Of a stretch of 64,000 nucleotides of DNA, positions 1 to 7,777 are shown piece after piece. Positions within the stretch are counted from its first letter, which is position 1. Each line of letters opens with the position of its first letter. Source of the DNA: Terriglobia bacterium. Lineage in GTDB: Bacteria > Acidobacteriota > Terriglobia > UBA7540. The notes below the pieces were generated by a model that did no database searches, was not told where the DNA came from, and saw only the letters and a program-made list of their open reading frames with translations. The DNA lies in NCBI GenBank assembly GCA_035712365.1, contig DASTAW010000015.1, positions 1-64,000 of the forward strand, written 5' to 3'. Made by a program: the position numbers and the translations under genes.

Positions 1-528
1 TGTGAGTGAAATCACCACATCCGCGCGTTCCAGCAATCTTTTTTCAAACCACTTGGCCGCCCGGTACACGCCCGAACCGCGCCGCCACGCTCCGCCGTCA
101 ACCTTCTCATCCGGCCAGAAGCCGCGCATGTCGAAGATGAGCCTTATTCCCGCCGCTCGCTTCAGGGCGAGCCCGATGACACCCGGAACGTATCCCCGAG
201 CGTGGAGAATCCGCGGGCATCTCCCGAGAGCGAACCTCATGCCCCGCAAAATTCCATGCGCGACGTCGAACGCCGTGGCCGGCACGGTCGGACGCTTGTG
301 GTAGCGCAAGGGAATCCATTTGATTCCAGCGCGGCGAAGCTGTCCCTGTAGTTCCTGCCGCCGCTCGCAGTCCGCCCAGTCCTGCGGCTTCTCAAAACTC
401 ATTACCGTGATGGCAAATTCGCCGGCCAGCCCGCGAAGGTAGGGCAGCACCTGGGACTGCCCCAAAGGCTCCATCAGCCCGTCATAGGTGATGTAGAACA
501 CCGAGCGCGGCGAAGAGTGCTCCTTCAT
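1..528 (-). CDS. Glycosyltransferase, GT4-like N-terminal half (partial)
   Basis: The frame starts at an ATG at 528 and is open to the left window edge (176 codons, no stop). The protein begins MKEHSSPRSVFYITYDGLME and contains the donor-independent features of the N-terminal Rossmann half of GT-B glycosyltransferases: a 'GQSQVLPYLRGLAGEF' segment, then an 'RADVVISLT' strand near the edge, where GT4 enzymes usually have a line such as 'ADxVxxxS'. The C-terminal donor-binding half lies outside the window. It follows the GT2 gene at 554-1486 by about 25 bases, so it is the last visible gene of polysaccharide block 1. A shorter shadow frame on the same strand is not coding. Family assignment is good; donor and acceptor cannot be told. 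Confidence 0.75.
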   Translation of the reverse strand, partial: MKEHSSPRSVFYITYDGLMEPLGQSQVLPYLRGLAGEFAITVMSFEKPQDWADCERRQELQGQLRRAGIKWIPLRYHKRPTVPATAFDVAHGILRGMRFALGRCPRILHARGYVPGVIGLALKRAAGIRLIFDMRGFWPDEKVDGGAWRRGSGVYRAAKWFEKRLLERADVVISLT

Positions 529-553
529 CTGCTCATTCCTGGCACTGTGCGTT

Positions 554-1486
554 TCATCGGCCTTGCGCCTGGTCCATCAGGTTCAACGCCAGGCCTACGG
601 GAAGCGCCGTCAGCCACAAGGCCCTGCCGAGCGCGGTTCCCACCTCTCTCCACTGCGCTGCGGGGCCTATTCCCATGCGAAAGGAGAACCGGGAGTAAGC
701 TGCGGCACGGCGATAAAACTGCACGGGAGCATACCGCAGCCATTGCGTGTCACGGGCCAGTTGGTCCTGGTACTGCGCCCGCAGCCCGGGCCAGTGCGCA
801 AAGCCCGACCCATTCCTCTGCAACGAAACTCGCCCGTGGTCCGACTGGTAGTAAACATACAAAATCTCGTTGAGCCACCGCGCCTTGTAGATTCTGCCCA
901 CGCGCGCCTGTGTCAGCCCCTCCGGAAGCCAGCCCGAAAAGCCCTTCAGAACAGGCGCCGGAAATCCTCTGATGACTTTCGTCACCCAACAGGGACGCTG
1001 GTCCTCGCGAACGCGAAATCTGTAATACTGCTCATGAAAAGTCGCGTCGCGCCACGGTACGCCGAATCCTGCGCCATTGGGCCGGCCGTTCTCATCGCAG
1101 GAGCGGACGTACATCCCGGCGTACCCTGCCCTGGCTTGTTCAGGGATTTCACGCCAGGCTTCCCACAGCCTTTCGAGAGCATTGGACTTGCAGCCGTCGT
1201 CATGATCGATCTGGAAGAAGAACTCCCCGCGCGCGATCGAAACGGCGCGATTGAACGAGGCCGCGGTGCCGGAGTGCGCTTGCCGTTCGAGGCGAATCGG
1301 GAACGGCGCGCTCGCCTGCCACTTTTCAACCAGCCCCTCCGTGCCGTCCACCGACCCGTCACTAACCACCAGCCATTCAAAGCTGCGCAGCGTTTGGCTC
1401 TGGAGGCTTTCATAAACCCGATGTAGCGTGCGCTCCGCGTTAAACGCCGATGTGAACACCGTGAACAGCGGCGCTGCTTCAGCCAT
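554..1486 (-). CDS. Family 2 glycosyltransferase
   Basis: 310 residues. The N-terminus has the GT-A fold pattern of family 2: 'FTVFTSAFNAERTLHRVYES', then 'WLVVSDGSVDGT' (nucleotide-binding strand and loop) and 'FFFQIDHDDGCKSNAL', where DHDD stands for the metal-binding DxD. The C-terminal third is basic and aromatic-rich, as in acceptor regions of such enzymes; there is no long membrane segment, so it probably acts at the cytoplasmic face on a lipid-linked glycan. The ATG at 1486 overlaps the last codons of the upstream GT4 gene (stop at 1479), which suggests translational coupling, and an AGGGAGAT run lies upstream. The sugar transferred is unknown. Confidence 0.88.
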   Translation of the reverse strand: MAEAAPLFTVFTSAFNAERTLHRVYESLQSQTLRSFEWLVVSDGSVDGTEGLVEKWQASAPFPIRLERQAHSGTAASFNRAVSIARGEFFFQIDHDDGCKSNALERLWEAWREIPEQARAGYAGMYVRSCDENGRPNGAGFGVPWRDATFHEQYYRFRVREDQRPCWVTKVIRGFPAPVLKGFSGWLPEGLTQARVGRIYKARWLNEILYVYYQSDHGRVSLQRNGSGFAHWPGLRAQYQDQLARDTQWLRYAPVQFYRRAAAYSRFSFRMGIGPAAQWREVGTALGRALWLTALPVGLALNLMDQAQGR

Positions 1487-2681
1487 TCGATCCCATCTCC
1501 CTTGGCGCTGGCGCTGCTTTCGCTGCCACCGTTCGGCGATGTCGCTCGTTGATCAAATCGCCGAAATAATTCTCCCAGCGCTCTGCCACCACGGTGGGAG
1601 TGAAGTGTGTGTGGACCCGTTCCACCGCGGCCCGCTGAAGCCGCTGCCTCAGGCCGTGGTCCACCAGTGCGCGCGCTACGGCATCGGCCAACGGCTCCGG
1701 CCCGTCCGGCGGCGCCAGAAGCCCGGAAACTCCATCCTCGACAACCTCCGGCACCGAACCGACGGCAACCGCCACCACAGGAACGCCCAGGGCCATGGCC
1801 TCTGCGATGGCCAGCCCGAATCCCTCCAGGCTCGATGGTGAAACGAACAGGTCTGCCGCCGCGATATGCTTCAGCGCGTCCGCATAAGCGAGGTTGCCGG
1901 TCATGATCACCTGGCCCTCGAGTCCTGCGTTCCTGACGGCGGCCCGTATTTCAGGCTCCAGCGGCCCGCTGCCGACCAGCAGAAGTTTGGGAGCGGTCCC
2001 TCTGCCCTTCAGGATCTCGAGCGCGCGCAGCAGCAGGCTGTGTCCCTTTTGCTTGACCATCCTGGCTGAGTAGGCCAGCAGAGTGGCCTCGGCGCCAACT
2101 CCCAGATCCTTCCTCAAGCTGTCCCGTCCAGTCAGGAAGCTTTCCGGCAGCCCGCCAAGCTCAATGGCGTTAGGTATTGCCGTGATCCGCCGGATGCCCA
2201 TTTCGGCTCGATAATGCCGGCCAACGCTGTCGCTCACGGCCACCACGCCGTCGGTCAACCGGCGGAGCGCAAAGCGGTGCAATCGGCGAAGCGCCTTTTG
2301 GCGAAGGTTTCGGGCCGGATAGATTTCGTAATCAAGGTTGTGGAGCACCGCCACGCGCGGCGGTCCTGCTGCAAGCACGCGCGACAATCCCGACGCGATG
2401 CAGGAAGTCAGCAGGTGGGCCTGGACCACGTCAAACCGGCCCTTGCGGACCAGGCGCGCCACTCTTGCTGCCGCGCCTGCAAAGTCCCGCCGGAATCTCA
2501 CTCCAAGCTCATGGAATCTGACTCCGTATTGGGGCAGGTCTTTCGCCAGGTCGGAGCCAGGGAAGAGTGCCGCAATCGTGCACTCGTGTCCGCGAGCCGT
2601 CAAGGCGCGGGCCAGGGTCACCAGTTGCCTTTCCGCGCCTCCGGGCGTACACAGCCGATCAATGACGCACAGGATTTTCAT
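1479..2681 (-). CDS. Family 4 glycosyltransferase
   Basis: 400 residues starting MKILCVIDRLCTPGGAERQL, the typical GT4 opening with the glycine loop 'GGAERQ'. The C-terminal half holds 'LLAYSARMVKQKGHSLLLRAL', 'KLLLVGSGPLEPEI' and the donor-site EX7E motif in 'SLEGFGLAIAEAM', all diagnostic for retaining GT-B enzymes of family 4. A longer frame to 2729 exists, but the 2681 ATG matches the family start and leaves only a 23-base overlap with the methyltransferase gene upstream. It is one of several glycosyltransferases that would build the repeat unit of the block 1 polysaccharide on a lipid carrier. Substrate is not predictable from the sequence. Confidence 0.92.
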   Translation of the reverse strand: MKILCVIDRLCTPGGAERQLVTLARALTARGHECTIAALFPGSDLAKDLPQYGVRFHELGVRFRRDFAGAAARVARLVRKGRFDVVQAHLLTSCIASGLSRVLAAGPPRVAVLHNLDYEIYPARNLRQKALRRLHRFALRRLTDGVVAVSDSVGRHYRAEMGIRRITAIPNAIELGGLPESFLTGRDSLRKDLGVGAEATLLAYSARMVKQKGHSLLLRALEILKGRGTAPKLLLVGSGPLEPEIRAAVRNAGLEGQVIMTGNLAYADALKHIAAADLFVSPSSLEGFGLAIAEAMALGVPVVAVAVGSVPEVVEDGVSGLLAPPDGPEPLADAVARALVDHGLRQRLQRAAVERVHTHFTPTVVAERWENYFGDLINERHRRTVAAKAAPAPREMGSNG

Positions 2682-3384
2682 GGGTTCTCTGTTTTTCAGG
2701 CAGGCGTCTGGCCAGCACGGCCCACGCATACTGATTCATGGTGTCAAACCTGTCCAACAAGGTGGTGCAAGGAATGGCGATAAGCGTCGCTGGCAGAAAC
2801 AGCATGGCGCCCAGCCTGTACTGCCCCCGCCGCACTCCCATCCGCCGCAGCATCGGGAACAGCGCATTCAGGACGGCCAGATCAATCAGGCGGATGGCAA
2901 CCAGCGTGAACAGCCCGCCCATCGGCTCGCATTCCACCACCTCGAAGCCGGCCTCACTCAGGAGGTAAGCCAGCCCGTATTTGGTATATCGATAGAAGTC
3001 GTACGGCTCGTAGTGCAAGCCCCAGGTCTGCGGCACGGTCAGATAGAGCAGCCCGCCGGGTTTCAGCACCCGGCCAATCTCCTCAAGCGCCAGCCAGGGC
3101 TTCGGCACATGCTCGATCACGTGGTTGCACATCACGGAATCAAAGGTGGCGTCCTTCACCGGAATAGCCAGGCATGACCCGGCAAGCTCCGGCCGCCGCC
3201 CCGCATCGCCATCCATCCCCACGCAAGTGGTTCCTTTCGGCAGCAGGTCTTCATACGGCCGGTAGCCGCAGCCCAGGTCCAGGACCTTCGGCCCCAGTCT
3301 CTGGCAGAACTTGGCCGCCTTCTGACGGTCCAGCCGATGCGCCAGGTAGAGGTAGTCGTTGAACAGGTTGTTTTTTCTCGGCAT
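2659..3384 (-). CDS. SAM-dependent class I methyltransferase
   Basis: 241 residues. Motif I is 'KVLDLGCGYRPYEDLLP', followed by 'CVGMDGDAG' (acidic residue after beta 2) and 'DSVMCNHVIEHVPKPWLALEEIGRVLKPGGLLYLTVP', which is the Methyltransf_11 pattern (motifs II and III). Residues about 165-225 are hydrophobic and could contact the membrane, as in methyltransferases that act on lipid-linked sugars. The position between glycosyltransferase genes suggests O-methylation of a sugar in the block 1 polymer, but a role in lipid or quinone methylation cannot be excluded. Its end overlaps the GT4 gene by 23 bases. No strong ribosome-binding site is seen before the ATG. Confidence 0.85.
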   Translation of the reverse strand: MPRKNNLFNDYLYLAHRLDRQKAAKFCQRLGPKVLDLGCGYRPYEDLLPKGTTCVGMDGDAGRRPELAGSCLAIPVKDATFDSVMCNHVIEHVPKPWLALEEIGRVLKPGGLLYLTVPQTWGLHYEPYDFYRYTKYGLAYLLSEAGFEVVECEPMGGLFTLVAIRLIDLAVLNALFPMLRRMGVRRGQYRLGAMLFLPATLIAIPCTTLLDRFDTMNQYAWAVLARRLPEKQRTHENPVRH

Positions 3385-3418
3385 GGGTCAGGAGGAATGC
3401 GCAAGGATGTCGTTGGCT

Positions 3419-4519
3419 TCACGTTCCGATGAGCCGTCTGAATGTTCGGCCGCGCGCGCCGCCGTCGATCTCCTGAAGAAATCGGAAGGATTGCGTCGGC
3501 AGGGTGCTGTAGGCAATAGCGAAGATTGAGTAGGCCAGCCTGCGCCGCCAATTTCTCTGGGGCTGCCGCCAGGTCGCCTTGATGGCCTTCATTGTCAAGT
3601 GCGGCAGACTGCCCTGCCACGGGTCGTCGCCTGGATTTCCCCGCCGCGAGACGATCCTGCGCACCCAGTGCTGCGGGCATCCACCGATCCACTCGTCCAG
3701 GGACCCCATCTTTCCGCCGGTCAGCCGATACAGCGAATAATACAGTTTGAAATCCAGCTCGATGCGGTTCCTGATCACGGCCAGCGGGTCTCCGCACGCC
3801 AGGGCATTGCTCCCGTGGATGCGGTATCTTGCCAGCGCTTCCCGAAGGCACTTCACCTCGCCGTAGAGGCCCGCCGCAGTGAGGTAAACGTCAGGACAGG
3901 CTTTCCATTCTGTTTCCGGGATGGGCACCATCTTCTCGAGCGCCCGACGCGAGAACACGTTTCCGCTGGTCGGCGAGCCCACTCCGAACGACCCTAAGAC
4001 GGGGCTGGGCAATTCCTGTCCTCCAATCCTGCGTCCAAGGAGTTTGCCGTCCTTGTCCACTACCTCCAGGGGAAAAAGTATGCGGGCCGTTCCCTCGCGC
4101 CATTCCCTCGCGGCGGTTTCGATGGCGTTCGGCTCCAGCACGTCGTCGGAATCGAGAAAAAGGACCAGGTCGCCTGTCGAGGCCGCAAAGCCCGCATTCA
4201 AGGCCGAGACGTGGCCGCCGTTCGCCTTGAAAATCGCGCGCACCCTCTCTCCCCGGCTTTCGATCACCTGCCGAGAGTCGTCCGTCGAACCGTCGTCAAC
4301 AACAATCACTTCAGTATTGCTGCAGGTCTGGCCCAGCGCGCTGTCAATCGCCTCGCCCACAAATTGCGCATAGTTGCAGTTGCTGATGATGATGCTGACG
4401 GTCAGCGGCCGCACGGCGCCAGCCTCAGATGCCGCCGACCCGCCATCCGCCTTCGATGCCGCTTTTTGGCGCCCCTCTTCGATTTCCAGAGCGGCGCCTG
4501 GCTCTCCAATTGTATTCAC
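3419..4519 (-). CDS. Family 2 glycosyltransferase (tandem copy A)
   Basis: 366 residues with a GTG start at 4519, placed 8 bases after a GGGGAG run. After an unconserved 38-residue N-terminal extension come the GT2 motifs 'VSIIISNCNYAQFVGEAID', 'EVIVVDDGSTDDSRQVI' and 'DLVLFLDSDDVLEP'. The C-terminal part, 'HWVRRIVSRRGNPGDDPWQG' and 'AIKATWRQPQRNWRRRLAY', is shared almost residue by residue with the next upstream gene (4665-5657), so the two arose by tandem duplication. Both would transfer sugars in the cytoplasm to the growing lipid-linked repeat. The N-terminal extension is absent from the other copy. Confidence 0.9.
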   Translation of the reverse strand: MNTIGEPGAALEIEEGRQKAASKADGGSAASEAGAVRPLTVSIIISNCNYAQFVGEAIDSALGQTCSNTEVIVVDDGSTDDSRQVIESRGERVRAIFKANGGHVSALNAGFAASTGDLVLFLDSDDVLEPNAIETAAREWREGTARILFPLEVVDKDGKLLGRRIGGQELPSPVLGSFGVGSPTSGNVFSRRALEKMVPIPETEWKACPDVYLTAAGLYGEVKCLREALARYRIHGSNALACGDPLAVIRNRIELDFKLYYSLYRLTGGKMGSLDEWIGGCPQHWVRRIVSRRGNPGDDPWQGSLPHLTMKAIKATWRQPQRNWRRRLAYSIFAIAYSTLPTQSFRFLQEIDGGARGRTFRRLIGT

Positions 4520-4664
4520 GTCAGTGTCTCCCCTCGCAAGACCCCTGGAGTGACCTCAATTGCAGCTACTGATAGTGAAACTAAATCTCCGTGATTGCCT
4601 TATGGGCAGCGTCGCATAAGGCTCCCGCCCGGCTCCTGTTCGCTCACAGTCTCGGCGCGCGTGC

Positions 4665-5657
4665 TCACGCGCCAAGGAGGCGCTTGAACACCCGGCCGCG
4701 CTCTTGCCCCTCCACCGTCCACATTCCATGCGAAGCCTTCCTGGGCAGTATGGCGTGGCCGACAACGAAGATTGTATACGCCACCCTGCGCCGGAAATTA
4801 CGGCCCGGCTGGCGCCACGTTGCCCTTATCGCATGGGCCAGCAAGCTAGGTACGGTGTCGGGCCACGGGTGGTCCTTTGGGCTTTCCCGAAGCGATCTGA
4901 TCCGCCGAACCCAGTGCAAGGGGCACGCGCTAAGCCATTGCTCAAGCGATCCAATCTTCCCGTCGGTCAGCCTATGTAGAATTTCGTAAAACTTCAGATC
5001 CAATCTGATGCGATTCCTGACAGCCCAGGCCACATCATCCTGCGGGTGGCCGGCGTCTCTGTGTACGCGGTATTTGCCAAGCGGCTCTCTCAGACAAACC
5101 GTTTCGCCGAACAAGCTGGTTGCTGTCAGGTAGATATCCGCGGCAATTTCCCAGCCCTCTTCAGGCATCGGCATGATCCTTTCGAGCGCCGCGCGAGAGA
5201 ACGTGTTTCCGCTGGTCGGAGAGCCCATGCCGAATGGGCCCAGCGCGGGACTCGGAACCGCCACGCCCCCTTTGGTCCGGCCCATAGGCTTGCCGCTTTT
5301 GTCGACAACCTCCAAAGGAAATATGATTCGAGAGACACCGTCCCGCCATTCACGGACAACGGTTTCAATCGCCTCCGCCTCCAGCATGTCGTCGGAATCC
5401 AGGAAAAGAATCAAATCACCCGTGGACGCTTCGAAGCCTGCATTGAACGCCGAAGCCTGCCCGCCGTTCTCCTTCAGCACCGGAATGATGAGCTCGCGGT
5501 AACCGGCAATCACCTCGCGCGAGTTGTCGGTCGAGCCGTCGTCAACCACAATCACTTCGCAATGGGGATAGGTCTGCCCCAGCGCGCTGTCAATGGCCTC
5601 CCAGAGAAAGCGGCCATAGTTGTAATTGTTGACGATGATGGAGACCAGCGGATTCAT
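4665..5657 (-). CDS. Family 2 glycosyltransferase (tandem copy B)
   Basis: 330 residues from the ATG at 5657; an in-frame TTG at 5681 would add 8 residues. GT2 motifs are 'VSIIVNNYNYGRFLWEAID', 'EVIVVDDGSTDNSREVI' and 'DLILFLDSDDMLEA'. It aligns along its whole length with copy A at 3419-4519, including 'GSPTSGNxFSRxALE' and the C-terminal 'IRATWRQPGRNFRRRVAYTIF'. Divergence is high enough that the two probably have different acceptors now. A gene-free 163-base gap separates it from the phosphatase-like gene upstream, and that gap holds a REP-like hairpin. Family assignment is firm, substrate unknown. Confidence 0.9.
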   Translation of the reverse strand: MNPLVSIIVNNYNYGRFLWEAIDSALGQTYPHCEVIVVDDGSTDNSREVIAGYRELIIPVLKENGGQASAFNAGFEASTGDLILFLDSDDMLEAEAIETVVREWRDGVSRIIFPLEVVDKSGKPMGRTKGGVAVPSPALGPFGMGSPTSGNTFSRAALERIMPMPEEGWEIAADIYLTATSLFGETVCLREPLGKYRVHRDAGHPQDDVAWAVRNRIRLDLKFYEILHRLTDGKIGSLEQWLSACPLHWVRRIRSLRESPKDHPWPDTVPSLLAHAIRATWRQPGRNFRRRVAYTIFVVGHAILPRKASHGMWTVEGQERGRVFKRLLGA

Positions 5658-5716
5658 ATTTCTCTGCGGCTCATCGCTCAATCCCGATTGGTTTTTGAGC
5701 GGAGTAGCGCAGACCG

Positions 5717-5731
5717 TCCCGCCTTGCGGGA
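5717..5731. repeat. REP-like hairpin, copy 1
   Basis: The 15 bases TCCCGCCTTGCGGGA form a perfect 6-base stem with a 3-base loop, directly followed by TCTGC. A second element with the same stem, TCCCGC-GAA-GCGGGA, also followed closely by ATCTGC, lies at 35171-35185. Both sit between genes. Dispersed short palindromes of this kind are common in intergenic DNA of Acidobacteriota; the link is inference. There is no T-run, so a terminator role is unlikely. Confidence 0.5.
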
Positions 5732-5810
5732 TCTGCGGCTCTTAGCCTGATCTGCAGAAAAACTCATCTGCGGCGAATCAATCCCGAGTCCATTCAGCAG
5801 CCTCCTGCCA

Positions 5811-5890
5811 GCGCGCCGCATCAGTCCTGCCGCGAGCGGCGGCCCACTGCCAAACACTCCTGAATCACCGTCCGAACGGTGTCCTCGAAC
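5811..5890. repeat. Shared gene-end repeat, copy 1 (in phosphatase-like gene)
   Basis: These 80 bases align without gaps to 9191-9270 with about 65 identical positions by eye. They contain the stop codon, the last codons of the phosphatase-like gene and about 10 bases beyond it. The reading frame is the same in both places, giving the similar C-terminal tails 'AFEDTVRTVIQECLAV' and 'AFEETVQAVIQECLAV' on two unrelated enzymes. A shorter, weaker third copy is at 7852-7891. Confidence 0.75.
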
Positions 5891-6717
5891 GCGCGCGCAC
5901 CTGGGCTGGCAACGCTCGCGGGCGTTGCAATGTTCGGCGCGATGCGCGGCCTTAACAATTTGACGATCTCGCCCTCAAGGTTTCGCCGTGACGCCGCCAG
6001 CCCCGGCAGCAGGGTATCTGCGCGGTTAAACATCGGCCGGCGAAAGTCGAGAGTGCCTACAAACCCGCCTGACGCTTCCATCAGCGCCACGCCTGCCGCC
6101 ACGTCCCATTCGTGTTTCGGCGTCAGCGTCCAGGTGGCGTCGGCCAATCCAGCCGCCACCCGCGCCAGTTTGTAGGCCACGGAACCCAGCGGCCTGATGG
6201 CGAACCCGGAGTTGCGAAAGGCTTCCCACTCCCCGCGCATCACTTCCCTTCGGCTGGCCAGCACCGTGGCCCCGGCCAGGCTCGCGGCAGCAGCCACAGG
6301 AACGTCCTCGCCCATGTAGGTGACCCCGGCTCCGGCTGCGCCCAGGAAGGTCTCATGCGTGGCGGGGTTCATGATGCCGCCTGCGACGGCGACTCCCTGC
6401 TGCACAAATGCGATTGAAACGCAGTATTCGGGCACTCCGGCTATAAACTCGCGCGTTCCGCCGATTGGGTCCACAATCCAGACGCGATCGTTATTAAGGC
6501 GCGAGCCGTCATCCGCGCTCTCCTTTGAGAGCCAGCCCTCGCCCTTGCGCCGCAGGATGCTGTGCAGCACCTTGTTCACCGCATGGTCCGCCGCCGTCAC
6601 CAGTTCGTCGTCGTCTTTCAAGCGCGCCCTGGCTGACCCGGACTCAAACGGCTTCAGAACGTCCGCCGCCCATTCCAGCGCTTCCTGAATTCGTGTTAAA
6701 GCTTCTGCTGGACGCAA
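5821..6717 (-). CDS. Inositol monophosphatase / CysQ-family protein with altered metal site
   Basis: 298 residues with a TTG start at 6717 behind an AGGGG run. It carries the family motifs in order: 'LSKES' (Glu66, metal ligand), 'WIVDPIGGTREF' at 80-91, and 'HEWDVAAG' (Asp205). The second motif normally reads DPxDGT; here the second Asp is Gly86 (codon GGC instead of GAC), so one of the metal ligands known in human IMPase (Asp93) is missing. The family hydrolyses sugar phosphates or 3'-phosphoadenosine nucleotides with Mg2+. Activity is therefore uncertain. The last 26 residues, ending 'VIQECLAVGRRSRQD', are not part of the family and resemble the tail of the GDP-mannose dehydratase at 9201-10274. 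It sits inside the polysaccharide block. Confidence 0.85.
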   Translation of the reverse strand: MRPAEALTRIQEALEWAADVLKPFESGSARARLKDDDELVTAADHAVNKVLHSILRRKGEGWLSKESADDGSRLNNDRVWIVDPIGGTREFIAGVPEYCVSIAFVQQGVAVAGGIMNPATHETFLGAAGAGVTYMGEDVPVAAAASLAGATVLASRREVMRGEWEAFRNSGFAIRPLGSVAYKLARVAAGLADATWTLTPKHEWDVAAGVALMEASGGFVGTLDFRRPMFNRADTLLPGLAASRRNLEGEIVKLLRPRIAPNIATPASVASPGARAFEDTVRTVIQECLAVGRRSRQD

Positions 6718-6903
6718 TCCGCTTCCCCTTTCGGCCCTGCCCGCCCTGCGGCAGGTCGCGCTGTGAGGGTTTGCTGGAGGAGTGGCATCACGAGGTCCTT
6801 CGCCAATCCTTTAATTCCCAACCCGCCGCGGGAGACGCGGCTGTACGATCCGCCGCGCAACATCGAAAAGAGCCGCCGCGCAGTCGCCGGAATGGACAAT
6901 GTC

Positions 6904-6941
6904 TCCGCATAAAGTGATGGTGGGCGCGCTCCGCAATTTCC
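6904..6941 (-). pseudogene. Remnant of a glycosyltransferase 3' end
   Basis: In the 228-base gap between two genes, 6904-6941 matches 7913-7950, which is inside the neighbouring GT4 gene, at about 34 of 38 positions. Read on the minus strand it encodes 'EIAERAHHHFMRR', against 'ELAERAHHRFLRE' in the intact gene, and then runs to a stop with no further similarity. The rest of the gap (6718-6903) has no convincing gene. This is best read as the broken end of a second GT4 gene, left behind by deletion or rearrangement. Confidence 0.55.
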
Positions 6942-6945
6942 CCAT

Positions 6946-7746
6946 TCAGAAATCCTCGAAGTGGCTCCAGGGCCGAGTGTCATCAGCTTCCTTCCTAAAC
7001 GCGATGCAGGTGCCTCGGAGACCGATTCGCTTGTCCGGCGTCGCGACCTCGGGCCGAAGGAGCCTTCGAAACGGCGAGCGGCGCAGCAACTGCTCAGAAG
7101 CGCGACGCTTAAACGTCGGTGCCGAACTCGAGCCACTTACGGCCAGGATGGAATAAGCAAGGCTGGTTTTGACGAAACGGCAGAGTTTGCGGATGGCGGG
7201 CATGTGCATATCGTCAAAGGCTACAACCCCTCCTACGTTCAGCATGCGGTCAATAAAAAAGAAATCGACAAGCGCGAAGTCGAAAGTGTGCCATCCATCG
7301 ATAAATGCGAAATCCACGCGACACCCGGATCGCTCCAGTTCGGGAAGCGCGCGGTAGGACGGCTCCTCAATTAGCCGGACGATGTCCCCGTGACCCGCCC
7401 GGCGAAGGTTTGCCATTCCTATGCCGTCCCAGCAAAACCCGTTAGTGCTGACGTATTGGTTCGGATCGATTACAATGTGTTCCGTCCCGCTTCGAACCTT
7501 GAGTGCATCGCAGATGAAGAGGGCCGAGACCCCATAGGCAAGCCCAATCTCCAGGCTTACGGTCGGATCTATCAGGCGGACAACCCTTTGCAGCATCTCA
7601 CCCTCGGACAAGGTAATGGCCGAGTGCACCGCGACCGTTCCCGCTCCATCCGCGCTCTTTGAGACGCCCGTCGCAAGAATATCGGCAAGAACGACATTCG
7701 TTGAGAAAGCACTCCGGTCCTCCAACTTCTGACTGAGAGTTGACAT
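6946..7746 (-). CDS. Class I SAM-dependent methyltransferase
   Basis: 266 residues from the ATG at 7746, which is preceded by a strong GGGAGGTG ribosome-binding site 6 bases upstream; a longer frame reaching 8094 is rejected because it runs through the GT4 gene. The protein has 'VSLEIGLAYGVSALFICDAL' (motif I, with GLAYG in place of GxGxG), 'TEHIVIDPNQY', 'VDFAFIDGWHTFDFALVDFFFIDRMLNVGGVVAFDD', which is the Methyltransf_24 layout found in sugar- and polyketide-tailoring methyltransferases. The C-terminus is basic ('RRSPFRRLLRPEV'). It probably methylates a sugar of the block 1 polymer; the acceptor is not known. Confidence 0.8.
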   Translation of the reverse strand: MSTLSQKLEDRSAFSTNVVLADILATGVSKSADGAGTVAVHSAITLSEGEMLQRVVRLIDPTVSLEIGLAYGVSALFICDALKVRSGTEHIVIDPNQYVSTNGFCWDGIGMANLRRAGHGDIVRLIEEPSYRALPELERSGCRVDFAFIDGWHTFDFALVDFFFIDRMLNVGGVVAFDDMHMPAIRKLCRFVKTSLAYSILAVSGSSSAPTFKRRASEQLLRRSPFRRLLRPEVATPDKRIGLRGTCIAFRKEADDTRPWSHFEDF

Positions 7747-7777
7747 AAGTGACACCTCCCTGCGAATGGCTCGCGGC

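Noticed and set aside
6696-7136. 146-codon minus-strand frame crossing the methyltransferase end and the gap
   Set aside because: It overlaps the methyltransferase gene in another frame and shows no known domain; only the short GT4-like remnant in the gap is supported.
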